A stretch of 64,000 bases of DNA from Trichoplusia ni (Eukaryota; Arthropoda; Insecta; Lepidoptera; Noctuidae). Both the position numbers and the translations under genes were made by a program. Under the pieces are notes generated by a model. The model saw only the letters and a program-made list of their open reading frames with translations, ran no database searches and was not told the DNA's origin. Location: contig NC_039488.1 of assembly GCF_003590095.1 (NCBI RefSeq), positions 12,524,001 to 12,588,000 of the forward strand. The letters run 5' to 3'. Shown here in pieces: positions 14,801 to 25,584 of this stretch. Positions within the stretch are counted from its first letter, which is position 1. Every line of letters starts with the position of its first letter.

Positions 14801-17800
14801 TTGGAAATTTCCATACGTGTGCTGATTTTGTAGTATTTCATCGGTACAAGGCAGCTTGTGAAATAGGTTATCCATATCATGAATGCCAAAATAACTGAGT
14901 ATTATTTTATCAAGGGCAGATTTGCTGTTGGAACACTTTCGTACAATAAAGACAGGCGTTTAAAGAAAATGTATGGAAAATGAAACTACATTCGCTGTGG
15001 TGACGGGGAAGTGAGACAAATGCTGAAAAATGTTGTCCAGCAATCAATAAGGAACATAAAGGAGAGAGTGTGGTAGTTAGCGTAGCAGAGCTGTTAGAAT
15101 GACTACAACAAGATGATAACTAAACTAAGAATCGGGTAATACAAACAAGACAAAATATAGTATCAAAAGTATGTTTTCTTTTCAGTCTTTTGCTAATAAT
15201 TTACTTTCATTCCATGTGCTACACTGTAAAACCGGCTTAAACATTGTTAGTTCTTTTATTTATCATTTTATGACAATGCAATAGTCAATACTACACTGCA
15301 GTTTAAGTGAGTAATCACATTAAAATAAGTTGTACGAGAACTGTGTAGTATAATTCATCATCATATAGTCGTAAAACAAAACTATTAGTATTATAACAAC
15401 TACCTAAATATATTTCACAGTGAAAAAGAGCAGTTTATTTTAAAAGTGACGTGCTAATGTACCAACTTATCGAACTGCAGTTTGGCTTTAGTGCTGGCTA
15501 TTAACTGATAAATTATAGGAATTGGTATTTAGTAACTGTTATTTATAACTGTTATTCCTGTGGTTTTTTATAATAGAGGAAAATGTTTTATTTAAGTACT
15601 ACGTTGATTGATAGTACGACTATAGTTTTGGTTCATAGTAAAAAATATGTTTACTGATTGCGCGATTATTTTTAATTGAATATCACTAATTAAAGAAATA
15701 ACCGTTCCTAATATTTAGGCATGATGCCAAATTGTTGGCAGACGGCTGTTCTATTTATTTAATTTTAATTTGACTAACCTTAAAATTTACGTAACAGTAA
15801 AGACGGATACTGTTATGTAGGGAAATTACATATTAGACATGAAAATCGAATAAATAATATTAAATATTTTTTTATTCCAGCATACCTGTATCCGACTCTT
15901 TAAAATAAATTCATAGTGCCGTGTCTCTTCAAAAAGAATCTTTAGAAATTATTGCGTTTCTATTGGAGCTAAAGACTCTACATTTTGACTTTTTAACGCT
16001 ATGTATGTATCACGTCATGACAACCTGATGGTATCGTGTTTTATCATGCGTTATGCAACACTATGGCAATATTTGCCAAAACAAATATAACCTATTATTA
16101 ACTTACTTGAATACGATGATTATATCTATCCGCAATGATATACTGTCCAATGCGGTTGACAGCAACGCCAGCGAGACAGTCGAATTCGCCTTCACCGCTG
16201 CCGTACTGTCCAAACTCCTTCACAAAGATACCGTTGGAATCGAACACCTAAGGAAAAAGAACCATTAGTACAGCAAAAAGATCGTTAGTATGTATTTATC
16301 CTCTTTGGAATATCTTATACTACCTGAATTATACCTTTATTTTGTTCGACTGAAAGTTTTGTTTCTCTTGTTTTTTTTTGTTAAGTACAGGCCGACCGAA
16401 AAACCGATTAAATTTATTGAAGGATATAAAAGTTCTATAAACAAAAATATTCTGATAAATAGAATAAGAAATGATAATACCTACCACTGCTCGAGGTGAA
16501 AAAGAAAATATGAACGCTGGCTTTGTTTTTATTGTAATGACCTTCAGTCAGCTTAAATTCAGAATGCATAAGCATCGAAAGAAAGTACGGTTAACACGAG
16601 CATTTCTATAAGCACTTGAGTAAATGCGTGAATGCTTTCGACTTAAATTCGGGCTTACGTGAATAATTTATGTTCTGTCTGTATTTTTCTTGTCTTGTAA
16701 ATATTTTCTCGAGGGTTATTAACATTCTTAAAATATACTATCATTTTATTCTATTTGAAAACTGTCAGAAATATATTTGCCTTGTCTGTTAAAATTATGC
16801 TTCGTTGGGTATTAAAATGTCCAAAATGTAAGACCATTTTCCGTAAATATTTGCGCTCCAATTAATATTGGAATAGTATGAGATTTTTGTTTTGACCTTG
16901 TGCCAAAATTGCAAGCATGCGTTCACAATCCATCATCATTTATATTTGGAGCAACGGTCATCGAAAACCTCTCGTAACTGAAAGTTATGATACTTTCTCT
17001 AGCATTACGTGTTTTTCAGAGTAAACTATAACTTAATAATAATGACAGAAAATAGTACGTAATGGAATAAGAACGTACTATGACAACAATACTGAAATAT
17101 TAGGTCGATGTGAAAAGTCCAATTTCCATTAAAAAGATTTAGATCAAACAATCTACTGCGTCTAATTACGAGTAAATTAAGAATTTTAAGACTTGTTTTC
17201 TGTATACAACAATCACTTCTTTGAGACCAATAAGGTCGAGAGGTTTTGCAATTGTGAATTTATATTTTGCAATTACTTAAATGTTGTTGTATTTTTGCTC
17301 ACCTGAACTCTGTGGTTTGATGAATCAGCCACGACCATAGTGTTGTCGGGACCTACAGCGATACCACGAGGCCATGTAAAACAACCGGGTTCGCTCCCCC
17401 GACTCCCCACGCTGAATTGTAAACGGCGTTTCTGCATGTACTGGCTCCTAGGGGAGGAACCGGCTGCTGCGAAACCTATTATCAGAAATATCGATTAATA
17501 CACAAATAAATTACCGAGAAAAGAAAACATCGGTCAAACCTAAGCACGCAATCTATGTACACGCCACTTCTTGCTCTAACCTGCTACCGCTGCTGTAGCC
17601 GCCGTAGGGGAGATGGGGGAGCCTGCCGCGTTTTTTGAATCGTCATCCGAACTGGCAAGCTCGTTTGCCGAGCGTAAAGGTAGCCCGAGAGACAGGCGAC
17701 GTGACGTGCTCGACGATGTACTGCTAGGATCGCGATCCTTGCCCCGCGATCCGTATTTGTTTTTTAAATATCTCGCCCAGGAACTAAGAGCCGCTCCGTC

Positions 17801-20800
17801 TTTTTCGGCTCCGGGTGTGGGTCGCTCAGGCGAGCTCTCTCTAGACTTTAGCGCGTGTGACGACCGGCTGCGAGACAACTCCGTACCACCAGTGCCGGAG
17901 CCGTATCGAGCCGCAAGATACGCGGAAGGAGATGCTGTGGTAGGGGATACCGGATCGTCCTGATCGTCATCGTCTCCAGCACCGAAGCCGGTGTGGCTGC
18001 TTTTACTTCTAGCAAGACGATTACGGCGTTCTTTCAGGGCGAGGTACCTCGATCTAGCTGTGGGGTATTTAGTCTCATCGTCTATAGACGATGGAGGTTC
18101 TTCCTCTCTAGGTTTACTTCCATAGCGATTGCTAAACGAAGATCCAGCGCTATATCTAGGCGCAGGTTCTTCTTCGGTTTGTGAGGTTTGTCGCGTGCGG
18201 TATCGCGATTGAGTAGCGGGGGTCTCTTTGGGCTTGTTGTCAGCAGCGTCATTACGAGCGTTTGTGCTACGAGCTAGTAGCGGACCGATGTCGCTGCGAG
18301 CCATCGCCTGGCTCTCGGGCTTTCTTTGCGTAACAGGCTCCTCGTCGCTCTCCTCCGACGAATCGGTTTCTTCCTCGGAACTCGTGTCGGAGTCCTCGTG
18401 AGCCGGCTCGGCGGGTGCCGGTGCAGGCGTGGGTCGTTGTGAGCCAACAAAACGGCTCTGGACCCGCTGTGCGCCGCCTGTTGTACCGTTTGTAGCGGCC
18501 GGAGCTGTTCGTTCGTTGCCTGCGGAAGAGAAACGAGATCTTGGAGTTGGCGAAGTCGACCCGGGGCTGTACTTTTCCATTAATTCAGCGATGCTTAAAA
18601 TGGCACCTGTGTGTTTCACCGCCGAGCCGGAGCTTTCTGTCGATGCACTAGATTCAGTGCTAGGTGCACGAGCGGCTGGACGGTGTGTTGCTGGTGCCTC
18701 GGTAGCCGAGGGTCTCCTAGGAGTTGTTGCCGGTTTTTGAGCCGCAGGGGCAGTTTTTCGCTGATTTCTTTGAAGAGATCCAACAGATTCGTCGTCGGAT
18801 TCACCATCACTTGACGCCTGAGAAATTACATGAAATCGGTATGGGCACCAAAACGGTAGGTATTTTTTTGTGTTTGTGTATGTGTATATAAATGAGTTAA
18901 ATGTGTACGGAGTGTATTTTATGGAATGCCGTTAGATGTTGCGTTTTTTCTTGTTAGTATCGATGATTTCCCTAAAGTCTACGTTGTACTGCTGGCATAG
19001 TGTTCACTCTACATCTTCTTCCCAACTCACCTCCCGAGCCGGTGTAGGTGGTTTACGGTTAATTGAGTTTCGTTCTTCTTCTTGAGCAGGTCGTGCAGGA
19101 GCACGCTCTGGCTCTTGTGATGAGGCGGCACCTTTGTTCTGCCTCTTGAGACGTGATATCTCATCGTCCTCGCTTTGTTGCCTCTGTGCGGGAGGAGGAC
19201 GACGCGCTTGAGGTGTGGGCTGGACGGGCTTAGGAGGTGGAGGAGGTTCTTTTTTTTCTTTCTTCTTACCGCTGTCTACGTCTAATATTCTTTGCATGAC
19301 ACGCGGACAGTCACTAAGTCTGAATATACCACTGAGCGGTCCACGAGTGGCATCTTCAGTATCAGTTACTTTCTCCTTCTCCTTCTCTTTCTGTTCAGCT
19401 TTGACAGAGCGACTTGATTGTTCAGTGTCACTGTCATTGTCTAGATGACTTTTTACAAAACGCGAACGGAACCTTGACCGAGTTGGTCTGTGTTCAGACT
19501 CATAGCCGCTGTAGTCATCAGCAGCACCGTAGTCTCGGGTATGTTTTTCGGGCGGCGGTGGTCGACGTTCACCAAATTTACGACCACCGAGTATCGGTTC
19601 ATCGTTTTCTTGCCATCCTTTCGCTTCCTCCTGTTGACGGAATTGCGTTGCTAATCTATGATCACTCTTGGACCTTGTCAGTCCTTGGTTCTGTTGGATT
19701 CCTGAAGAGTACGCGTTGGGTTGAGTGATATTCAGTTCACCATAACTGGCGACGTGCATGACAAGTTGATTAGGATCATGCGTCATAATAAATCGTACTC
19801 TGCGATTGTAGTCGCCAGCTTCGTAATCAAAGTTTCTAAGGAACTCGACTGTTTTGAGGAAGATTTCTTTAGTGTCTACTAACTCCGTGTCTTCCCATTC
19901 TACGTCATCGTTCATATATTTATCGGCGAGATCACAATTACTTTGTATATTTCCTAATTCTAACTCTAGGTTATCTTTCAGATTAGTGAGGTTTCTTAGT
20001 TCAGTGGCTAAGTAGCGATCGACTTCGTTTCTTAAGAAATCGGTTCTATCCTTCAGTGCCTTCGCTAGTCTTTTATGTATTTCGTCAACCTCTCCGGCTA
20101 CTGCTCCGCAGTTAGTCTGGAGGTTTATGGTGTTGCGTTCAACCACTCCGAGGATATCCTGAAGTCTGTTGAGGCCTCGGCGAATTTGATTGTTGATTCT
20201 TGAAATTTCCCTACGCAGCACTTCCATGTGTGCTGACTTGCAGTCTTCACAGACTTTCTTGTCGCAATGGGCACATGGCGCGCAGTATGCTTTTTCTGAG
20301 CACACGTTACATCTTTCCATGACCTGCCCAGCTGTAGGGTCAGGAAGCTCTCCAGCAATGTTGGCATGAAGCTCCAAGAATCGCTGAAGAGTAACGTTTG
20401 TTGGAAATCCCTGGACGCCTTGGTATGGAATCCGGTGCTCGGCACGACATTCTGGACATTTCACCTGTGAAAGAAGGCATTTTTAGTTTTGTTGTTAACT
20501 TATTTGGACTCTTAACTACCTACTGAAAACCAATTCATGCACATTTTATATACACAAAAATATTTCATCACTTTTACCTTGACATCCTGCTTTCAATACT
20601 TACTTCTGATTATTTTGTAAACAGAAAAACATAAGATGAAAAATTTATTTATATAAAATATTTTCACTAAGCTACCTAAAACTACTTTTGATAATTAAAG
20701 CCTTTGCTTAAGCTGTTCCCATATAGTTGCTAAATATTAGTTCATACCTTCTAGGCTTTCCTAGAAGGTATAAATCATGTTAAGACTTGACCCTTACCTG

Positions 20801-20932
20801 TCGCCTGACGTAGTCGACAAGGCCGTCCATGCACGGCTCCATACAGAAGCTGTGCTGACATGGCAACAGCTTAGGGTTCCTGTACCGGTCTAAGCAGACG
20901 CAGCACGTCAGCAACGACTCAAACTGCTCCAT
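8673..20932 (-). CDS. tn: thin-like TRIM-NHL E3 ubiquitin ligase, whole coding span (8 exons)
   Basis: Predicted coding segments in transcript order are 20932-20798, 20464-19031, 18817-17581, 17475-17303, 16247-16107, 11186-11046, 10662-10445 and 8886-8673. Every junction is GT-AG and the frame is continuous, giving 1230 residues. Domain order is RING (C10-C51), B-box-like zinc finger (C97-H124), coiled coil (about 124-225), conserved linker (about 230-290), disordered region (about 300-950), then six NHL repeats (about 957-1230). RING, B-box and coiled coil followed by an NHL propeller defines the TRIM-NHL family, whose members transfer ubiquitin through the RING and bind substrate or RNA through the propeller. 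The N-terminal sequence resembles Drosophila thin/abba, a TRIM32-like protein needed for sarcomere integrity; that assignment rests on recall, not on a search. Intron phases are 0,0,1,0,0,0,2. Alternatives such as a mei-P26 or nhl-1 orthologue cannot be fully excluded. Confidence 0.88.
10445..10662 (-). CDS. tn: tn coding exon 7: NHL repeat 4 and start of repeat 5
   Basis: This 218-base exon covers residues 1088-1159 plus two bases of Arg 1160. The acceptor is CAACCAG|GTATTCC and the donor CCGAG|GTAAGA. It encodes repeat 4 (LEHPHYIAVSSTNRVLVSDS then NHRIQVF) and the front of repeat 5 (GSEDGQFKFPR). The intron that follows is phase 2 and cuts within a blade, unlike the introns between repeats 1 to 4. 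Confidence 0.88.
11046..11186 (-). CDS. tn: tn coding exon 6: NHL repeat 3
   Basis: A second 141-base, 47-codon phase-0 exon, for residues 1041-1087. The acceptor is TTATAG|GTATTCG and the donor CAG|GTACTG. It encodes VFDPQGRFLRAFGSQG, then GKFNYPWGITTDALG, then IYVCDKENHRVQ, a complete NHL unit. It is separated from exon 5 by the largest internal intron (4920 bases), which carries a SINE. Confidence 0.88.
11187..16106 (-). other. tn: large intron of tn (4920 bases) between NHL exons
   Basis: Besides the SINE at 11389 this intron holds no exon-like segment I can support. Short open frames near 12283-12513 and 12692-12913 are slightly less AT-rich than the surroundings but lack convincing splice sites in a compatible phase. 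Confidence 0.6.
11389..11562 (+). repeat. tRNA-derived SINE in intron 5-6 of tn
   Basis: The head GCCTGTTGGTCTAGTGGTTA (A box) is followed by a B-box-like TTGGGTTCTCTTCCCG, then GTGATGAGTACGATC and GAGACTGGATGGCACTGTGT. It is the same family as the copy at 2745, inserted antisense to the host gene's transcription. The B box is decayed, so it is probably inactive. Confidence 0.7.
16107..16247 (-). CDS. tn: tn coding exon 5: NHL repeat 2
   Basis: This 141-base exon encodes residues 994-1040, an exact 47-codon unit in phase 0 at both ends. It starts at CCTTAG|GTGTTCGAT and ends at CAA|GTAAGT. It reads VFDSNG, then the blade GEGEFDCLAGVAVNR, then YIIADRYNHRIQ. Exon boundaries fall at the same place in the repeat (after RIQ/RVQ) in exons 4, 5 and 6, which suggests the propeller grew by duplication of exon units. 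Confidence 0.88.
17303..17475 (-). CDS. tn: tn coding exon 4: start of NHL propeller (repeat 1)
   Basis: This 173-base exon encodes residues 936-993, completing the split glycine codon 936. It has the acceptor AATAG|GTTTCG and the donor CAG|GTGAGC. After a short basic linker (SQYMQKRRLQFSVGSRGSEPG) the first NHL blade appears, with PRGIAVGPDNTMVVADSSNHRVQ. The NHL signature (P-G-I-A, V-V-A-D, N-H-R-[VI]-Q) is clear. The intron to the next exon is 1055 bases. Confidence 0.88.
17581..18817 (-). CDS. tn: tn coding exon 3: long disordered Ser/Arg/acidic region
   Basis: This 1237-base exon encodes residues 524-935 plus the first base of codon 936. The acceptor is TTTCTCAG|GCGTCAAG and the donor GCAG|GTTAGAG. 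The frame begins ASSDGESDDESVGS and runs straight through. A GTG at 18619 inside the exon is an ordinary Val codon, not a start. The segment is almost certainly disordered, with few large hydrophobics, many Ser/Thr-Pro sites, an acidic Ser/Glu patch at about 664-684 and an Asp-rich patch near 805-811. Short motifs recur: SR[FY] at 617, 644, 727 and 779; RS[KR]SSH at 793 and 839; YGS at 755, 828 and 878. GC content is clearly higher than in the surroundings, as expected for coding DNA here. The function of this region is not evident from sequence. Confidence 0.88.
19031..20464 (-). CDS. tn: tn coding exon 2: end of RING, B-box-like finger, coiled coil, disordered region
   Basis: This 1434-base exon encodes residues 46-523. 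It starts at the acceptor TTTCACAG|GTGAAATG and ends at the donor GAG|GTGAGT. The frame stays open into the intron up to a stop at 19004, so the donor sets the true end. It completes the RING with C48 and C51, then gives a zinc-binding segment with C97, C100, C109, C112, C117, C120 and H124, which fits a B-box-type finger. Residues 124-225 are rich in heptad-like Leu/Ile and should form the TRIM coiled coil used for dimerisation. Residues 230-290 form an ordered, family-conserved-looking linker. From about 300 on the sequence is low in hydrophobic residues, with a Lys/Glu-rich stretch and a run of five prolines at 452-456 that could bind SH3 or WW domains. Confidence 0.9.
20744..20771. repeat. 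perfect 11-bp hairpin in first coding intron of tn
   Basis: ATACCTTCTAG at 20744-20754 pairs exactly with 20761-20771 around a 6-base loop. It lies about 27 bases downstream (on the minus strand) of the exon 1 donor, inside the 333-base intron. Confidence 0.65.
20798..20932 (-). CDS. tn: tn coding exon 1: start codon and first part of RING finger
   Basis: The ATG is at 20932-20930. An in-frame TGA lies three codons upstream, in the same exon, so this start is secure. The exon encodes 45 residues that carry the first six RING ligands: C10, C13, C25, H27, C30 and C34. The last two RING cysteines (C48, C51) are in the next exon, so the finger is split by a phase-0 intron. The donor reads CAG|GTAAGG at 20797-20796. 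The RING is the part that recruits the E2 enzyme. The following intron is 333 bases. Confidence 0.9.
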
Positions 20933-20956
20933 AGTTACTCAGTGCTGTTTACGTAC
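20933..20956 (-). other. tn: 5' UTR part of the first coding exon, with upstream splice acceptor
   Basis: Immediately upstream of the ATG the minus strand runs 24 bases to a strong acceptor, a long pyrimidine tract followed by CACCAG, with the AG at 20958-20957. At least one further untranslated exon must therefore lie at higher coordinates. I could not identify that exon with confidence. Confidence 0.7.
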
Positions 20957-20958
20957 CT

Positions 20959-23900
20959 GGTGAAGAAAAAAAACCATTAATACTATGCTATTTCTAACCA
21001 AAATGTGCAAAGATTGCTAACTTATTCTAGTTCAAATTAGTTTCCACAAAAAAGGTCAGATACATTACATATTACAAGTAAAATATATTGTTATTTATTG
21101 CAGAAAACAGTATTGACTGTGAAAAGAGAAAGGCTCCTTTTAGCAAATATTGTATGGTTCATAAAGCATAGGAATGTATTGCCTGTTTGACATATTATTA
21201 CGAGATATTGGAGAAAATCATTGCTATTTCTAGTTTCTTGGAAGGATAAATAATATTCGCCACATAGTTTACAGGTAAAGAACTTTTATTGAAAGGGCCC
21301 AATTCCAATTACAAATTACTTTAACAGAGTTGTATCAAATGTGATCTCGTGTTTCAAATTAGGCCTAAAAAAAGCAAAGCCCCACGAATCAAATACTACA
21401 AAGAATATGAGACGGAACATAATATATTATTATTGCGATACAAACACCACAGAAATTCAATATCCAGATATTGAAAACCTAAACGACTGCTAATGTGTTT
21501 TTGAAATATCAATACCTATATCATTTATCAATGGCTTCGTGAACGAGGGAAAACATCGTGAGAAAACTTACACGTTTATAATGGAATGCGAGTGTAACGC
21601 CGCGAAGTTAGAAAGTGAGCCAGAGATTGTTGATTCGTATCACCACACGTGGAAGCCTTTGACGTGGGATCAAATTAAAAAAAATTAACGCAGTTGGTAC
21701 ATTGAAAATAGAGTGAAGCAAGAATCAAACTGAGATATGATACCGATAAACACTTGTTAATATGCATAATATAATTCAGGCGGACTGAAAGTCGTTATTT
21801 CACTTAAAATATAGGTACATTTTCGTTCTTTCCTTATATTCCAAGATAAGTATTTGTCTACCGTCAACACAAGAAAAAAACCCAATAAATCTTATAAAAT
21901 GTCATTTCCCTTCGATTTTCGCTCTTCATAAAGCCGAGATCATAATCTTATACCGAAAATCTCCGACAGAAAAGGTGTCGATGAGATTTGCATTAATATA
22001 CGATTCTGTGAAAGACAGAGATTCAATATTGATCAAAGTCGTAGACTAAGAAAGGTGCAATTTCCTTTAAAATTCAGATGACGGAATTTTGACATCGAGC
22101 GCTCGGAATATTTAAAAAGCTATGAGGAAGACTTTAGGTATTAGGGAAGGAGGAATATGAATAGACTGTTTACTAATATAAAAGTGTTTCCACGATTTTT
22201 ATACGACGGAATAACCTTTGGAAGTCGAACGACCTTCAAGAAAACATAAATTTTCGGCATTCAACATGTAGTTATGCTTATGGACGTTGCTCAAAAGTTA
22301 AATTTGGTGTTCGCGAGGCACATCCTCTGAGATTCGGCTGCTGTTATTATTAGAACCGTTTGGTATTTCACGCGCCTGCTTGACTGGACGTTTGATGGTT
22401 TTCAGCAAGTGATTTTGATTCTTATAGTTCACGAAATAAAAATGAAATTACACTGTAGTACAATTTAAATAGTTTTCTAGGAAGAAGTCATTAGTTAGTG
22501 ATCTCAAACCGTATTGAGTGAAATTTTAAGGTAAAATTACGAAGTATTTTCCAGAAATTCTGGCTGGTTTACGCGAGCCGTTTTATTGATATCTAGATAT
22601 TTGATTCTTGTACAAGTAGTCTTTAAGTTTAATTCACATAGAAAGTGAAAAAGTCTATAGGTACTCGTATTCGATTTTCGCTACATATCTTTCCTGCATA
22701 CAATTTTATACCTTTTTACTGAAATAATAAAGGGCATTATAAGTTAATTCAGAAAAGTTTTAGAAGGCTATAGAACTTTAAATTTATAGAATTTCAAAAC
22801 GGCTCGTTAGCAGTTATCGGAAACTGTTCTATAAATTTTAATACTTTTGCTATAACTAGTTTCCGGCCGAGAGTTTGGTTAGATAAATTTATCGTATTTC
22901 TTGACAGGAAAAAAACGAGTTATCCGGTTTTTCAGCATCTACATTCGCATTTAGGTACAACTTTTCGAATTTGTATTGTATGACTGTGACTTTATCCATG
23001 ACTTTTAATTGTTCAATGCAAAATCCAACCCGCTTTAATTTTCCCAAACACTTTTTTATGCAATACTTGCAATTTCCATCATTGTACCTTAATTTTTCCA
23101 GTTACATGTTCCAAAAAGTTTTCAAAGAGAAATGAAACATGAATTAAAAATAGTGTTATATTTCAGTACCATTGTTTCTTAGAGTGTTGGCGTGTTAGAT
23201 AATTAGTTCGGATGTGCCGATAGGTGTGTTGGCTGGTTCGTTCCTGACTCATTAAGTGTCGTAACTCAATAGGGAACTGGGTTATTTACGGATAATGACA
23301 TTATAGACGATTTTAGATTTCATTTCCTCAGTAATAAACTACGAACGGTTTGTGAGTTTTTTAGTTTGAGTGTTAAAGTTAATCAATAAACCTATTCCAG
23401 TACGACATTAAAAAACGAGTGGTGGATGGACAAAATATTACGCTCCTATAAAATATCTAATGGGGTAATTATCATCGGCCTAGCCTTTTCCCAACTATGT
23501 TGGGGTCGGCTACCCTAATGGGGTAAATTGTATCTAAAACAGTGACTGAACATTTTTTTTTTATTAACATAATTGTACGTAAGTAAATACATCTTTGATA
23601 AAACATCAAAGTTTCCTTTAGTATAAGCTGTATCGCAAAATATAGAGAAGTCTGGAACAGAAAGGGGGAGGCCTTTGCGCAACGGTGGGATTTAAAACAG
23701 CCTATATTTAAAAAAAACATAGTAGTACATTTTACTTCTTAACATCACAGTAAAGTAATATAAAATTTCCATTAGAAAGTTTAGTTCAAGATATTTTAAA
23801 AGATCACAAAATTTTCATCATTTGTCTTTATTGTGACGATGGTTTTCTATTTAAAACTATCGCGTCAGGTTCTACGTCACAAAATCGTAGATTTCAGCTC

Positions 23901-25297
23901 TGACGTACTTTATTTCATCATTGGCCAAAATGGAACCTGGAAACAAATTCCCATGAATTGATATTTTACTATAACAGTGTATTTTAGGTATTGAGCGAAG
24001 CGTGTAGAACTTTAATGTTCGTCTGTCAGACAGAAATTTGCACACGATACGCCTTAATAAATATTGTCATGAAAACTATTTACATAATAATTGTTCGCGG
24101 TCAAGTGCTCTATTATTATGTAGTGTATTACCGACTAATTTCGATCGGCGTTTTCTGGCCTAGTCTAGTCGGACAATCCCAAAACATGGCCCATAAATAA
24201 AATTACTGACCTATTGATAAACACGATTATCAGATCATGACAGCACGAAACAACAGAATGAGAGATATTATCATGCGCCCCTACAATATCTAAAAGACAC
24301 ATAATATACCTGTTTGTTCGCTGAACATTTTTATATCGTCACAGGCATTTTTCTATAAACAAAACATTTACATCATTCCCAAGCATTTTTTGCTTCCAGT
24401 GTTAATATATTAATTTCCATAGCGTGGGATGTTATTAATATATAGCGTAGCTTCCCTTGTCGGCACGTTATGGAAACGTCACAATTATTTTTAGTCGTTT
24501 TGGCAGACGGTTTATATTTTTTTCTTTTCATTGAACAGTTTGAGTCATTGTTCCTGCGTATTTGGCCACAAAAGAAGCTTTTGTTTAATTGTCGTACGTT
24601 TTCGTTGGAATGAAGGTTAAGGAAAAGTGTGAATTGTAAGCTACGTTGTTCAGTTGCCTTCAAATTAAAAAGTATTTATTATGATTTTCTTCTGACATTA
24701 TTTTTAACTTTCAGTTCAGAACAAATTGGAAAAACATAAAGAAAATACTCTGCTCAAGGATGGGTAACAATTATATTTAGGTTTAAAAACCTTAAGCGTT
24801 ATTTCAACAATATCTGAATACAGATAAGTTAAGAAAAGTTGATTATTTTCTTTTAAATATAGCATTTCAAGTCGTGCTTTTGGGAATACACATTCCATTT
24901 GTTTTACGAAAAACATGGCGAAATGAAAATACATTTGTATAAATGTCAAACGTATACACTAACCCTGACAGAAATCAAGGCTTTAATAAACGATGATTTA
25001 TGTTTACATAAAAGCTCAAAAAACATACGGATGCTGAGTGTGTTTTTGGGCTGAATAATAAATTATTTTCGGAAATCTATCACATCGGATTGACAGTACA
25101 TCGGAATAATGTTAGCGGGGAGACCGTCGATGGTGAAAAATATTCTCATATTATTGTTGTCGTTTTGAAATATCAGACATGGCTTTTAGGGTGACACGTT
25201 GAGTGAGAGTTCCAAGTCATTATCTGAGTCAAAGGAACAAGATTTGGGAAAGGTGACATCGTTATGATAAGGGATTGTGTGTGATATTTTTCTTTTT
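20959..25297. other. non-coding AT-rich stretch, presumed first intron or upstream region of tn
   Basis: No coding segment is supportable. Because the tn 5' UTR is spliced at 20956, this DNA is by inference the start of an untranslated-exon intron. It includes the short repeat fragment at 23471-23515. Confidence 0.45.
23471..23515 (+). repeat. fragment of four-copy GGCCTAGCC repeat
   Basis: The sequence ATCATCGGCCTAGCC then CCCAACTATGTTGGGGTCGG matches the first 45 bases of the copy at 54186 and then stops. Confidence 0.75.
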
Positions 25298-25584
25298 CAG
25301 GGTTCCATACTCAAAGGGTAAACAAACACGGAACGTTTGTACTGAGATGTCGTTGTCTGTAGGAAGGTCGATCACCAGGCAGTACCTGATAAACTGTGAT
25401 AGTTAAACAATTGATTTTTTTGCAGATGATGTTATTTTGACGCTGCTATGAAAACAAATTTTACTGTACTAAACCTGTTACGGTCATAAATTTGATGGAT
25501 GACCATATTTTTTGGTCATCGTTTTTAAAAATTGTTTTTTGGAACCCTTAGTGTCGGGAGTCTGACTCGCGATTGACCGGTTTT
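25298..25584 (+). repeat. interspersed repeat ending GAGTCTGACTCGC-ATTGACCGG
   Basis: It starts GGGTTCCATACTCAAAGGGTA and ends GGAACCC, then GTCTGACTCGCGATTGACCGG. In between are landmarks (GATCACCAGGCAGTACCTGA, TTTTTGCAGATGATGTTATT) typical of an abundant lepidopteran repeat whose ends carry GGTTCCGTAC and CGAGTCCGACTCGC. The class is unknown to me. A diverged relative lies at 51381-51637. Confidence 0.6.

Noticed and set aside
17576..18619. GTG at 18619 as the start of a separate 347-residue protein
   Set aside because: The frame continues upstream without a stop to a good splice acceptor at 18817 in the right phase; it is an internal Val codon of tn.
17613..18740. Several plus-strand open frames of 60-116 codons
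   Set aside because: They lie opposite tn exon 3, whose GC-rich Ser/Arg codons keep the opposite strand open.
19004..19030. Stop codon at 19004 as the true end of exon 2
   Set aside because: A consensus donor GAG|GTGAGT at 19031 precedes it and the next exon continues the frame with plausible sequence.
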